Shown piece after piece: positions 8,519-16,875 of a stretch of 64,000 bases of DNA (the stretch's first letter is position 1; the number at the start of each line of letters is the position of its first letter). A model generated the notes under the pieces. It was not told the origin of the DNA and made no database searches. It saw only the letters and a program-made list of their open reading frames with translations. The DNA is from Streptomyces vilmorinianum. Lineage in GTDB: Bacteria > Actinomycetota > Actinomycetes > Streptomycetales > Streptomycetaceae. The stretch is from positions 6,156,001 through 6,220,000 of the forward strand of contig NZ_CP040244.1 of assembly GCF_005517195.1 (NCBI RefSeq), given 5' to 3'. A program made the translations under genes and the position numbers.

Positions 8519-9628
8519 CTACCCCTCCGCCGCACCCTGCGCGATCGCGTCCTCGACCTCCGCCACCCGCGCCGTCTCCTCCGCCGCGAACCGCTCCCGG
8601 TCCAGCGCCTCCGCGATCTCCTCGTCCTGGGTCATCAGCAGGTCCAGGTTCGAGTCGCCGAGGTCGAAGACGCCCATGTCCAGGTAGGCCTTCTGGAGGC
8701 GTTCGCCCCACAGGCCGATGTCCTTCACGCACGGCACGATCCGGCTGAACAGCAGCTTGCGGAACAAATGCAGGAACTCGCTCTGCTCGCTGAGCTCCTC
8801 CGCCTCCTTCCTCGCGATGCCGAAGTTCTCCAGGACCTCGACGCCGCGCAGCCGGTCCCGCATCAGGTAGCAGCCCTCGATCACGAACTCCTCGCGCTCG
8901 CGCAGCTCCGCGTCCGTCAGCTGCTTGTAGTAGTCGCGCAGCGCCATCCGCCCGAAGGCCACGTGCCGGGCCTCGTCCTGCATCACGTACGCCAGGATCC
9001 GCTTCGGGAGCGGCTTGTCCGTCGTGTCGCGGATCATGCCGAAGGCCGCCAGCGCGAGTCCCTCGATCAGCACCTGCATGCCGAGGTACGGCATGTCCCA
9101 GCGCGAGTCCCTGAGCGTGTCGCCGAGCAGGCCCTGGAGGTTGTCGTTGATCGGGTAGAGCATGCCGATCTTCTCGTGCAGGAAGCGGCCGTAGATCTCC
9201 GCGTGCCGCGCCTCGTCCATCGTCTGGGTCGCCGAGTAGAACTTGGCGTCCAGGTCCGGGACGGACTCCACGATCCGGGCGGCGCAGATCATCGCGCCCT
9301 GCTCGCCGTGGAGGAACTGGCTGAACTGCCAGGAGGCGTAGTGCCTGCGCAGATCACCCTTGTCCTTCTCCGTCATGGCCGCCCAGTGCCGCGTGCCGTG
9401 GAGGGTGAGGACCTCGTCCGGGGTGCCGAGGGGGTCGTACGGGTCGACCTCCAGCTCCCAGTCGATGCGCTTGGCGCCGTCCCACTGCTTGTCCTTGCCC
9501 TTCTGGTAGAGGGCGAGGAGCCGTTGGCGGCCGTCCTCGTACTCCCAGCTGAAGCGCGCCGAACCGGTCGCCGGGACCTGCCAGACGGGGTCTGCCGGGG
9601 CTTTCGTGTAGAGGTCGCGCGTCGACAC
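8519..9628 (-). CDS. Ferritin-like di-iron protein related to ribonucleotide reductase R2
   Basis: This 369-residue, mostly helical protein has the six carboxylate/His ligands of a di-iron centre in the expected order: Glu109 (LHGEQGAM), Glu139/His142 (DEARHAEI), Glu189 (LIEGLALA) and Glu219/His222 (DEARHVAF). This is the R2/ferritin-like fold used by oxidases, hydroxylases and R2-like ligand-binding oxidases. No R1 gene is near, so a monooxygenase or oxidase role is more likely than nucleotide reduction. The GTG at 9628 has a strong AAGGAGG five bases upstream, better than the GTG/ATG codons further out. It is divergent from the second di-iron gene, sharing a 194-bp intergenic region. Substrate unknown. 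Confidence 0.85.
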   Translation of the reverse strand: MSTRDLYTKAPADPVWQVPATGSARFSWEYEDGRQRLLALYQKGKDKQWDGAKRIDWELEVDPYDPLGTPDEVLTLHGTRHWAAMTEKDKGDLRRHYASWQFSQFLHGEQGAMICAARIVESVPDLDAKFYSATQTMDEARHAEIYGRFLHEKIGMLYPINDNLQGLLGDTLRDSRWDMPYLGMQVLIEGLALAAFGMIRDTTDKPLPKRILAYVMQDEARHVAFGRMALRDYYKQLTDAELREREEFVIEGCYLMRDRLRGVEVLENFGIARKEAEELSEQSEFLHLFRKLLFSRIVPCVKDIGLWGERLQKAYLDMGVFDLGDSNLDLLMTQDEEIAEALDRERFAAEETARVAEVEDAIAQGAAEG

Positions 9629-9822
9629 TGACGCCTCCTTGTGTTCGTTCCTGCCAACAGGCCTCGAAACAGGCGGACATGGGCAGGCTGACACCTTGGT
9701 AGACGCCGAGTCAACAAGTGGCGCACGGGGGATTGACGGGCCTACTGACGCGCAGTCTCATAAGATGTGACCGCTCGACCCGACCGCCGGTAACCCGACC
9801 GCGAGCACAGCGAGGTGCCCCC

Positions 9823-10758
9823 GTGACCGCCGTGACCGAGCACGACTTCACTCTCCTCCGGGACGCCCTGGGGCCTCTGCGCGACCGGGAACAGGTCGCC
9901 GCGCGACTCCTCGAGTCCTCCCTCAAGCACTCCTTCGACCCCGAGACCGAACTCGACTGGGAGGCACCCGTCGAGGAGGGCAAGTGGTTCTGGCCGCCGG
10001 AGCTGGTCTCCCTCTACGACACCCCGCTGTGGCAGCGGATGTCCGAGGAGCAGCGGATGGACCTCGCCCGGCACGAGGCCGCCTCGCTCGCCTCGCTCGG
10101 CATCTGGTTCGAGATCATCCTGATGCAGCTGCTCGTCCGGCACATCTACGACAAGTCCCTCACCAGCGACCACGTGCGGTACGCGCTCACCGAGATCGCC
10201 GACGAGTGCCGGCACTCGATGATGTTCGCCCGGATGATCCAGAAGGGCGGCGCGCCCACGTACCCGGTGCCGCGGATCTACCACAACCTGGCCCGCGTCC
10301 TGAAGACCGTCTCCACCACCCCCGGCTCCTTCGCCGCGACCCTCCTCGGCGAGGAGATCCTCGACTGGATGCAGCGCCTGACCTTCCCGGACGAGCGCGT
10401 CCAGACCCTGGTGCGCGGGGTGACCCGCATCCACGTGGTGGAGGAGGCCCGCCATGTGCGGTACGCCCGCGAGGAGCTGCGGCGCCAGATGGTGACCGCG
10501 CCCCGCTGGGAGCAGGAGTTCACCCGGCTGAGCTGCGGCGAGGCGGCCCGCGTCTTCTCCACCTGCTTCGTCAACCCCAAGGTGTACGAGAACGTGGGCC
10601 TGGACCGGCGCGAGGCCGTCGCCCAGGTCAGGGCCAGCGGCCACCGGCGCGAGGTCATGCAGTCGGGCGCGAAGCGGCTGACGGACTTCCTCGACGACAT
10701 CGGTGTACTGCGGGGGCCGGGGCGGCGGCTGTGGAGGTCCTCGGGCCTGCTGGCGTGA
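9823..10758 (+). CDS. AurF-like di-iron oxygenase family protein
   Basis: This 311-residue protein matches the AurF/p-aminobenzoate N-oxygenase family. Predicted metal ligands are Glu97, Glu128/His131 (DECRH), Glu177 or Glu178 (GEEILDW) and His204, Glu208, His211 (IHVVEEARH). The last trio has the His-x3-Glu-x2-His spacing of AurF, where the extra histidine marks the family. Members oxidise aromatic amines or hydroxylate other substrates. The GTG at 9823 has GAGGTG just upstream; a second GTG lies at 9832. The TetR gene follows on the same strand after 109 bp. The neighbouring di-iron gene suggests both may act in one oxidative pathway. Confidence 0.87.
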   Translation: MTAVTEHDFTLLRDALGPLRDREQVAARLLESSLKHSFDPETELDWEAPVEEGKWFWPPELVSLYDTPLWQRMSEEQRMDLARHEAASLASLGIWFEIILMQLLVRHIYDKSLTSDHVRYALTEIADECRHSMMFARMIQKGGAPTYPVPRIYHNLARVLKTVSTTPGSFAATLLGEEILDWMQRLTFPDERVQTLVRGVTRIHVVEEARHVRYAREELRRQMVTAPRWEQEFTRLSCGEAARVFSTCFVNPKVYENVGLDRREAVAQVRASGHRREVMQSGAKRLTDFLDDIGVLRGPGRRLWRSSGLLA

Positions 10759-10867
10759 GGACCTGGGACCCCGGGCGTCGACTCCGGCCACGCGGCGCAG
10801 CCGCACCTCGCACACAGCCTCCGGGCTGTCGGCCTGAGTGTCGCTCCGCGGAGTTACGCTGCGGGGC

Positions 10868-11590
10868 ATGACCAGTGCCGCCTCGCCCGCGTACCGCCGG
10901 CTCAGCGTCGAGGAGCGGCGTCTGCAGCTGCTCGACGCCGCTCTGACGCTCTTCGCGCACCGGGCCCCGGACGAGGTCTCCCTCGACGACGTCGCCGAGG
11001 CCGCGGGCGTCTCCCGGCCGCTCGTCTACCGCTACTTCCCCGGCGGGAAGCAGCAGCTGTACGAGGCGGCGCTGCGCTCCTCCGCCGACGAGCTGGAGCG
11101 CTGCTTCGCCGAGCCGCCCGTCGGGCCGCCGACCGAGCGGCTCGGCCGGGTCCTCGACCGCTATCTGGCCTTCGTCGACGAGCACGACGCCGGCTTCAGC
11201 GCCCTGCTCCAGGGCGGCAGCGTCGCGGAGACCTCCCGGACGACCGCCATCGTCGACGAGGTACGGCGGGCCGCGGCCGAGCAGATCCTCGTCCACCTGG
11301 GGGTGGACCGGCCCGGCCCCCGGCTGCGGATGATGGTCAGGACCTGGATCGCGGCGGTGGAGGCGGCCTCGCTCATCTGGCTCGACGAGGAGAAGCGGCC
11401 GCCCGCCCCCGAGCTGCGGGACTGGCTGGTCGACCATCTGATCGCGCTCCTCGCGGCGACGGCCGCGACCGACGAGGAGACGGGGTCGGTGGTCAAGCGA
11501 CTCCTCGCGCAGGAGACGGCCGAGGGGCCGGTGGGGACGCTGGCGCGTCGGGTGACCCCCGTGGTGAGCGAGGCGGCGCACCTCATATGA
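10868..11590 (+). CDS. TetR-family transcriptional regulator
   Basis: This 240-residue protein has an N-terminal TetR helix-turn-helix: [24 protein letters not shown], given here as positions about 38-61. An all-helical ligand-binding domain follows. TetR proteins are usually repressors released by a small ligand. The ATG at 10868 is the first good start. Position suggests it controls the AurF-like gene upstream and perhaps its divergent di-iron partner. No clear operator could be fixed by eye, although the intergenic region at 9629-9822 has short inverted segments. Confidence 0.88.
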   Translation: MTSAASPAYRRLSVEERRLQLLDAALTLFAHRAPDEVSLDDVAEAAGVSRPLVYRYFPGGKQQLYEAALRSSADELERCFAEPPVGPPTERLGRVLDRYLAFVDEHDAGFSALLQGGSVAETSRTTAIVDEVRRAAAEQILVHLGVDRPGPRLRMMVRTWIAAVEAASLIWLDEEKRPPAPELRDWLVDHLIALLAATAATDEETGSVVKRLLAQETAEGPVGTLARRVTPVVSEAAHLI

Positions 11591-11621
11591 GACGGGTGCG
11601 TACGGGTGTGAGACTGGTGGC

Positions 11622-11891
11622 GTGAGAAGCGAGAACACCCCCTTTCGAGGCGGACCCCTGGACGGACGGGTCCTGCCCGTCCTCGTCGGACCGACCGGGC
11701 ATCCGCCGAAGTGGTACGAGGTACCGGTGCCGGACGCCGACGGCGGGCCGCCGACCGTCCACGCGTACCGCCGCGAGCCGGCCGGGCACAGCAAGCGGCT
11801 CGGGCTCCCGCGCGGCTGGGTGTACGAGTACGCCCCCGAGGGCCGCGAGCGGCACGAGCTGAAGTGGCCGTGGTCCAAGCCGAACGGGTGA
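11622..11891 (+). CDS. Small conserved hypothetical protein, 89 aa
   Basis: The gene starts with GTG and has normal Streptomyces coding bias. It encodes a basic, Pro/Gly/Trp-rich soluble protein with the motif [11 protein letters not shown] near the start and WVYEYAPEG near the end. There is no signal peptide, membrane segment or recognised domain. It sits 31 bp after the TetR gene and 77 bp before the NlpC/P60 gene. Function unknown. Confidence 0.7.
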   Translation: MRSENTPFRGGPLDGRVLPVLVGPTGHPPKWYEVPVPDADGGPPTVHAYRREPAGHSKRLGLPRGWVYEYAPEGRERHELKWPWSKPNG

Positions 11892-11968
11892 GCGCCTTAG
11901 CCCGAATCGCCCCTTCGTAGGCTCATCGCACCCCCTGGCCCCCGCATCATCTCGGTGGAGGTGATGAC

Positions 11969-13255
11969 GTGTCAGGAAAGCTGCTGCGCACGGTCTGCAC
12001 GGGGGTGCTCGCGGCGACGACGGCGCTGGCGGGGGTGCCGGCGGCCACGGCCGACGACCCGGCGGATCCACCGGTGGAGGTCCCCGCCGACACCACGGAC
12101 GCGACGGACCCGGTCGACGCCACGGACGCTACGGACCCCGCCGACGACCCCACTGCGCCCGCCGGCCCCGCCGACCCCGCCGACGGGACGCCCCTCGACG
12201 ACGCCGGTGAACTCCCGCCCTCCGGCGGCGACTCCGTCGTCACCCTCCTCACCCGGCTCCGGACCCTCTACCGCCAGGCCGAGCAGGCCACCGAGACCTA
12301 CAACGCCACGGACGAGGCCCTGAGGCTCCAGACCGCCGACACCAAGAAGGTCACCGCCGCACTCACCGCCGCCCGCGAAGCGCTCGCCCAGGGCCGCAAC
12401 GAGGCCGGACGGCTCGCCCGGGAGCAGTACCAGGGGCGCGCGACGACCTCGGCGTTCTCCCCGTACCTGCGGCTCCTGCTCGCCGAGGACCCCCGGCACG
12501 CCCTGGACCAGGGCCATCTGATGGCCCGTGCGGCCCGCGACCGGGCCACCACCGTCTCCCGGCTCACGGCGGCGGAGAAGAAGGCCGACGCGCTCGCGAG
12601 CGCCTCCCGCAAGGCCCTGGACCGGCAGCAGACGCTCGCCGCCCGGCAGAAGAAGCAGCGGGAGGACGTCCAGACCCGGCTGGCGGAGGTCCAGAAGCTG
12701 CTGGCCTCGCTCCCCGCCGACCAGCTCGCCCGGCTGACCGAACTGGAACGGACCCAGACAGCGGGCGCCCAGCGCGAACTCCTCGACTCCGGCGTCCTGG
12801 ACGGCGACCGGACCCCTTCGCAGGAGGGCGGAGAGGCGCTGCGCTACGCGGTGCGGCAGATCGGCAAGCCGTACGTGTGGGGCGCCGAGGGACCTGAGTC
12901 GTACGACTGCTCGGGGCTGACCTCGCAGGCCTGGGCGAACGCGGGCCGCGAGATCCCCCGGACCAGCCAGGAACAGTGGCATACCCTCCCCAAGGTGCCC
13001 CTGCGCGAGCTGCGCCCCGGCGACCTGGTGATCTACTTCCCGGAGGCCACCCACGTGGCGATCTACCTCGGTCAGGGCCTGGTCGTCCAGGCCCCGCGCC
13101 CGGGCGCCCGCGTGAAGGTCTCCCCGATCGCCGCCAACCCCCTCCTGGGCGCGGTCCGCCCGGACCCGACCGCGGCCCCTCTCCTCGCGTTCACGCCGCC
13201 CGAGCTCCCGGCGGGAGCGACGGACGGAGCCGACGAGGGGTTCGATCGGGCCTGA
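11969..13255 (+). CDS. Secreted NlpC/P60 peptidoglycan endopeptidase
   Basis: This 428-residue protein has an N-terminal signal peptide, an Ala/Asp/Pro-rich linker with repeated DATD/TDPA units, and a long coiled coil (about residues 85-260). The C-terminal NlpC/P60 domain has catalytic Cys314 in YDCSGL and His362 in THVAIYL. Such enzymes cut peptide crosslinks in the cell wall; the coiled coil usually keeps them inactive until partnered or positioned, as in RipA-like proteins. The GTG start has GGAGGTGATG upstream. It is monocistronic here. Substrate bond specificity cannot be read from sequence. Confidence 0.92.
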   Translation: MSGKLLRTVCTGVLAATTALAGVPAATADDPADPPVEVPADTTDATDPVDATDATDPADDPTAPAGPADPADGTPLDDAGELPPSGGDSVVTLLTRLRTLYRQAEQATETYNATDEALRLQTADTKKVTAALTAAREALAQGRNEAGRLAREQYQGRATTSAFSPYLRLLLAEDPRHALDQGHLMARAARDRATTVSRLTAAEKKADALASASRKALDRQQTLAARQKKQREDVQTRLAEVQKLLASLPADQLARLTELERTQTAGAQRELLDSGVLDGDRTPSQEGGEALRYAVRQIGKPYVWGAEGPESYDCSGLTSQAWANAGREIPRTSQEQWHTLPKVPLRELRPGDLVIYFPEATHVAIYLGQGLVVQAPRPGARVKVSPIAANPLLGAVRPDPTAAPLLAFTPPELPAGATDGADEGFDRA

Positions 13256-13316
13256 GCCGCACCGGCCAAGCCCTTTGTCGGTGGGGCCTGTCAGCGTCCA
13301 GCGACTGATCATTTAC

Positions 13317-13978
13317 GTGGCGGTGACTTTGCGCGGGGTTCTGGGGGCCGGTGTGGCAGCGGCGCCGCTCGTCACCGGAGGCGCCGTGGGCGCGGGGACG
13401 GCCGTGGCGGCCGGGGATCCGACGTTCTCCTTCGACCCGGTCGAGAACAAGGTCCTCATGCCGGGCGAGGGCTGGACCTGGCCGGCGCCGCCGAGCACCG
13501 GCGGGCAGAACACCGGGGAGTCGGACGGCACGTACGTCTACGCGCTGAGCAAGAAGCCGCTCACGGACGCCACCTGGTCCGGCGGCGGACTGCCGGCCGG
13601 GCTGAAGCCGGAGGGGGCGGACGGCTGCACGCCGAAGGCCGGGATCGCCGGCGTGTACCTCTGCGACCTGAAGGGCTGGGGCAACCCGGCGCCCGGGATC
13701 TCGGCGTCGAGCACCGCGGCGGACGGCACGACGGCCTACTACGGCCTCGTCTACGTGCCGCGCGGGGCGAGCGTCGACGCGGGCTCGAAGGTCATCGGTC
13801 CGCGTCGGGCGCACGCGTGGCGCCGGGCGACCTGAACTCGGACGGCAAGGCGGACCTGGTGGCGCGGGACGCCTCGGGCGCGCTCTGGTACTACCAGGGC
13901 ACGGGGGTCGCGGCGAAGCCGTACGCGGCGCGCGTGAAGGTCGGCACCGGCTGGCAGCAGTTCAACCTGCTGTTCTAG
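13317..13978 (+). pseudogene. Broken secreted FG-GAP/VCBS-type protein
   Basis: The 5' part (from GTG at 13317 or 13323, frame 0) encodes a signal-peptide-like start and a plausible secreted beta domain up to about 13800, then runs to a stop at 13835. In another frame (13818-13978) a clear FG-GAP blade follows, with GDLNSDGKADLVARDASG and WYYQGTG, ending at TAG 13978. Streptomyces homologues of this type normally carry several consecutive blades; here one remains, out of frame. The best reading is an internal deletion plus frameshift, although a sequencing error could give the shift. The product, if made, would be a truncated secreted protein. Confidence 0.7.
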
Positions 13979-14004
13979 CGGGCCCGCGGGCCCCGAAAGT
14001 CGCG

Positions 14005-14043
14005 AGCAGCGGCCTCCGTCCCTGGTGGGCGGAGGCCGTTGCT
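14005..14043. terminator. Bidirectional hairpin terminator
   Basis: The 14-bp arms (14005-14018 and 14030-14043) have one G-U wobble and an 11-base loop. The hairpin lies between the FG-GAP pseudogene (+) and the monooxygenase (-), which converge, so it can serve both. There is no T-tract, which is normal for Streptomyces. Confidence 0.8.
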
Positions 14044-14061
14044 CTGTTCGTTCGGCGGGGC

Positions 14062-15297
14062 TCAGCCCTGAGCGACCGACGCGAGGTACGCGGAGGTCTT
14101 CTCCGGGTCGAAGAAGAAGTTCTCGAAGTCGGCCGGGTCGTTGAAACCGTTCGCGAAGCGGTCGGCGACCGGCTGGAGCTGGCCCGCCGCGCCGATCAGG
14201 TTCAGGACGTGCTCCGGAGGGACGCCCAGCATGGCGTTCGTCCACTTGGTGACGTGCTGCGCCGTGTCCCAGTAGCGGTCGAACGTGGCCCGCATCCACG
14301 CCTCGTCGAAGGGCTTGTCGCCGTTCTCGACGATCGACGCGAGGTAGGCCGCCGCGCACTTGGAGGCCGAGTTCGAGCCCTGGCCGGTGATCGGGTCGTT
14401 GGCGACGACGACGTCCGCGACGCCGAGGACCAGGCCGCCGCCGGGGAGGCGGCCGATCGGGTTGCGCACGGTCGGGGCGTAGCGGCCGGCCAGGGTGCCG
14501 TTCGCGTCGGTCAGTTCGACCTTCGTGGCCCGCGCGTACTCCCAGGGCGTGAACTTCTCCATCAGCTCCAGCGTGAGCGAGAGGTGCTCGGAGGGGTCCT
14601 TGACGCCCTGGAAGACGTCGAGCGGGCCGCCCGGGATCCCCTCCCAGAAGAGGATGTCGGCGCGACCGGAGGTCGTCAGGGTCGGCATGACGAAGAGCTC
14701 GCCGACGCCCGGGACCAGGTTGCAGCGCACCGCGTCGAAGTCGGGGTGCTCGGGACGCGGACCGAGGCCGTGGACGTAGGCGACGGCCAGCGCGCGCTGC
14801 GGCTCGCTGTACGGGGAACGGGCGGCGTCCCGGCCGAACATGGAGACCAGCTCGCCCTTGCCCGCGGAGACCAGCACCAGGTCGTACGTACGGGAGAAGA
14901 AGTCCAGGTCGGAGACTGCCGCGCCGTGGATGACGAGCTGGCCGCCGCGCTGGGCGAAGGTCTCCATCCAGCCGGCCATCTTCACGCGCTGGTCGACGGA
15001 CTGCGCGTAGCCGTCGAGCTTGCCCACCCAGTCGATGGCGCGGGACGCGTCGGGCGCGGCGACGGAGACGCCGAGGCCCTTGATCTGCGGGGCCTGGGAC
15101 TCCCAGAAGTTGAGGGACAGGTCCCGCTCGTGCTGCAGCGCGGTGTCGAACATGCACTGGGTGGACATGACCCGGCCGGACCGGATCTCGTCCGCCGTGC
15201 GATTGGACATGAGGGTGACCTCGTAGCCCTGCGCCTGCAGTCCGAGGGCGAGCTGGAGACCGGACTGCCCGGCTCCGACGATGAGTATCTTCCGCAT
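14062..15297 (-). CDS. StyA-like FAD-dependent styrene/indole monooxygenase family protein
   Basis: This 411-residue protein has an N-terminal FAD-binding Rossmann motif GAGQSG (residues 8-13) and the sequence style of StyA, the oxygenase of two-component styrene/indole monooxygenases. StyA enzymes epoxidise aromatic alkenes using FADH2 from a separate reductase. No flavin reductase gene is nearby, so reduced flavin must come from elsewhere. It starts 18 bp after the conservon GTPase gene and is probably its last operon member. Some conservons carry an extra oxidoreductase, often a P450, so this may be a flavin-type version of that accessory enzyme. True substrate unknown. Confidence 0.82.
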   Translation of the reverse strand: MRKILIVGAGQSGLQLALGLQAQGYEVTLMSNRTADEIRSGRVMSTQCMFDTALQHERDLSLNFWESQAPQIKGLGVSVAAPDASRAIDWVGKLDGYAQSVDQRVKMAGWMETFAQRGGQLVIHGAAVSDLDFFSRTYDLVLVSAGKGELVSMFGRDAARSPYSEPQRALAVAYVHGLGPRPEHPDFDAVRCNLVPGVGELFVMPTLTTSGRADILFWEGIPGGPLDVFQGVKDPSEHLSLTLELMEKFTPWEYARATKVELTDANGTLAGRYAPTVRNPIGRLPGGGLVLGVADVVVANDPITGQGSNSASKCAAAYLASIVENGDKPFDEAWMRATFDRYWDTAQHVTKWTNAMLGVPPEHVLNLIGAAGQLQPVADRFANGFNDPADFENFFFDPEKTSAYLASVAQG

Positions 15298-15315
15298 GAC
15301 GGGGTTCCTATCGCG

Positions 15316-15993
15316 TTATTCGGGAGAGGCTTCGAGCGCGTGCGCGACCATGGCGAGCAGCGTCTCGACGACGCTGTACCGCTTGCGCGCGTCCATGATC
15401 ACGACGGGTACGTGCGGGGGCACCGTGAGGGCTTCCCGGACGTCCTCGGGCTCGAACAGCTCGGTGCCCTCGAAGTGGTTGACCGCGACGATGTACGGCA
15501 GCCCGCAGCTCTCGAAGTAGTCCAGGGCGGGGAAGCAGTCGGTCAGCCGGCGGGTGTCGGCGAGCACGATCGCGCCGATCGCGCCGCGCACCAGGTCGTC
15601 CCACATGAACCAGAAGCGCTGCTGTCCCGGCGTACCGAAGACGTACAGCACCAGGTCGTCGTCGAGGGTGATCCGGCCGAAGTCCATCGCCACGGTCGTG
15701 GTGCTCTTGCCGGGCGTCGCGGAGAGATCGTCGGTCTCCTCGCTCGCCTGGGTCATCAGCGCCTCGGTCTGCAGCGGAGTGATCTCCGAGACCGCCCGGA
15801 CGAAGGTCGTCTTGCCGACGCCGAAGCCGCCGGCGACGACGACCTTGGTCGCGATGGGGGCGCGGGTGTGGTCGAGCTGCCAGTCCTGCGCGCCCTCTTC
15901 GGTGTCCGTGACGGGACCGGGTTCACGGGGTTCGGGCTGGGCGGGGATTCCGGCGAGGGCCGGGGCAGCGGCTTCAGAGACGGCGGAGTCCAC
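15316..15993 (-). CDS. cvnD: Conservon GTP-binding protein (CvnD-type)
   Basis: This 225-residue small GTPase has a P-loop GGFGVGKTT (55-63), a switch-II motif FGTPGQQR and an altered G4 motif NHFEG in place of NKxD. It matches the CvnD subunit of Streptomyces conservons, which are G-protein-coupled-like complexes at the membrane of kinase, roadblock, DUF742 and GTPase. An N-terminal extension of about 48 residues rich in Ala/Pro/Glu precedes the G domain. The GTG start lies 20 bp inside the end of the DUF742 gene, so translation is coupled. Confidence 0.93.
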   Translation of the reverse strand: MDSAVSEAAAPALAGIPAQPEPREPGPVTDTEEGAQDWQLDHTRAPIATKVVVAGGFGVGKTTFVRAVSEITPLQTEALMTQASEETDDLSATPGKSTTTVAMDFGRITLDDDLVLYVFGTPGQQRFWFMWDDLVRGAIGAIVLADTRRLTDCFPALDYFESCGLPYIVAVNHFEGTELFEPEDVREALTVPPHVPVVIMDARKRYSVVETLLAMVAHALEASPE

Positions 15994-16396
15994 TCAGCAC
16001 CCTTTCGAGCAGCGCGCGGTCGGGCTGGCCGGTGCCGTGACCGGTCCCGTACACACGGATCTTTCCCTGGTCGGCCAAGTCGCTGAGCAGCACGCGCACG
16101 ACACCCAGCGGCATCTTCAGGAGCGCCGAGATCTCCGCGACGGTACGCATCCGGCGGCAGATCTCGACGATCGCCCGCATCTCCGGCATGAGCCCGCGGG
16201 CGCCCGGCCGGCCGCCCGTCAGCACCTTGCGCGCGGCCGGCGCCTCGAGGGCCGCGACGAAGGTCTCGACGAGCAGGACGTGGCCGAAGCGGGTCCGGCC
16301 GCCCGTGAGCGAGTACGGACGGACGCGGGCGGGCCGCCGGCCTTCCCCGCGGACCGGCAGCTTATGGGCGTGAAACCCCGACGAGACGGACGTCAT
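15974..16396 (-). CDS. cvnC: Conservon DUF742 protein (CvnC-type)
   Basis: This 140-residue protein belongs to the DUF742 family, with the sequence VRPYSLTGGRTR near the start and a winged-helix-like section (AEISALLKMPLGVVRVLLSDLA) before position 120. In conservons CvnC binds the roadblock and GTPase subunits. It overlaps the upstream gene by 4 bp and the downstream one by 20 bp, so it lies within a tightly coupled operon. Confidence 0.93.
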   Translation of the reverse strand: MTSVSSGFHAHKLPVRGEGRRPARVRPYSLTGGRTRFGHVLLVETFVAALEAPAARKVLTGGRPGARGLMPEMRAIVEICRRMRTVAEISALLKMPLGVVRVLLSDLADQGKIRVYGTGHGTGQPDRALLERVLSGLRRL

Positions 16397-16875
16397 TGGC
16401 TGCTCTCCAACGATTTGCGCAGCTCGCTGCGGAGTTCGGGGGTGAGGACGTGTCCGGCGCGGCCGACGAAGAGAGCCATGTGGTACGCGACCACGCTCAT
16501 GTCGCAGTCGGGCTCGGCGTGGACCCCGAGCAGCGAGCCGTCGCTGATCGACATCACGAAGACGCTGCCCTCCTCCATCGCCACCATCGTCTGCTTGACC
16601 CCGCCGCCGTCCATCAGCCGGGCCGCGCCGATGGTGAGGCTGCCGATGCCGGAGACGATCGTGGCCAGGTCGGCGCTGGAGCCCCGCGGGCCGCGCGGGC
16701 GTTCCTCGGTGACCGCGGCGTTCTGGGCCGACGGGTCGGACGAGAGCAGGAGCAGTCCGTCGGACGAGACGACGGCGACCGAGCGGACACCGGGCACCTC
16801 CTCGACGAGGTTGCCCAGCAGCCAGTGCAGGTTGCGGGCCTCTCTGCTCAGTCCGAATGTTTCGGTCGCAGTCAA
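16393..16875 (-). CDS. cvnB: Conservon roadblock/LC7 protein (CvnB-type)
   Basis: This 160-residue protein carries a roadblock/LC7 domain (about 15-125), including VPGVRSVAVVSSDGLLLL, the usual beta-strand pair. Roadblock proteins act as regulators of small GTPases, here presumably of the CvnD-type protein two genes on. A Pro/Arg-rich insertion (EERPRGPRGSS) sits in the middle. It overlaps both neighbours by 4 bp (ATGA-type joints). Confidence 0.92.
   Translation of the reverse strand: MTATETFGLSREARNLHWLLGNLVEEVPGVRSVAVVSSDGLLLLSSDPSAQNAAVTEERPRGPRGSSADLATIVSGIGSLTIGAARLMDGGGVKQTMVAMEEGSVFVMSISDGSLLGVHAEPDCDMSVVAYHMALFVGRAGHVLTPELRSELRKSLESSQ

Noticed and set aside
8519-9628. Class I ribonucleotide reductase beta subunit
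   Set aside because: The di-iron ligands are present, but no alpha subunit gene is near and the protein's surroundings (AurF-like, TetR) point elsewhere.
9733-9766. TTGACG...TAAGAT promoter for the AurF-like gene
   Set aside because: The spacer is 22 bp, too long for a standard sigma-70-type promoter; kept only as a possibility.
11892-11968. Riboswitch (ydaO type) upstream of the NlpC/P60 gene
   Set aside because: Such switches precede wall hydrolases in Streptomyces, but only 77 bases are available and the needed structure is not visible.
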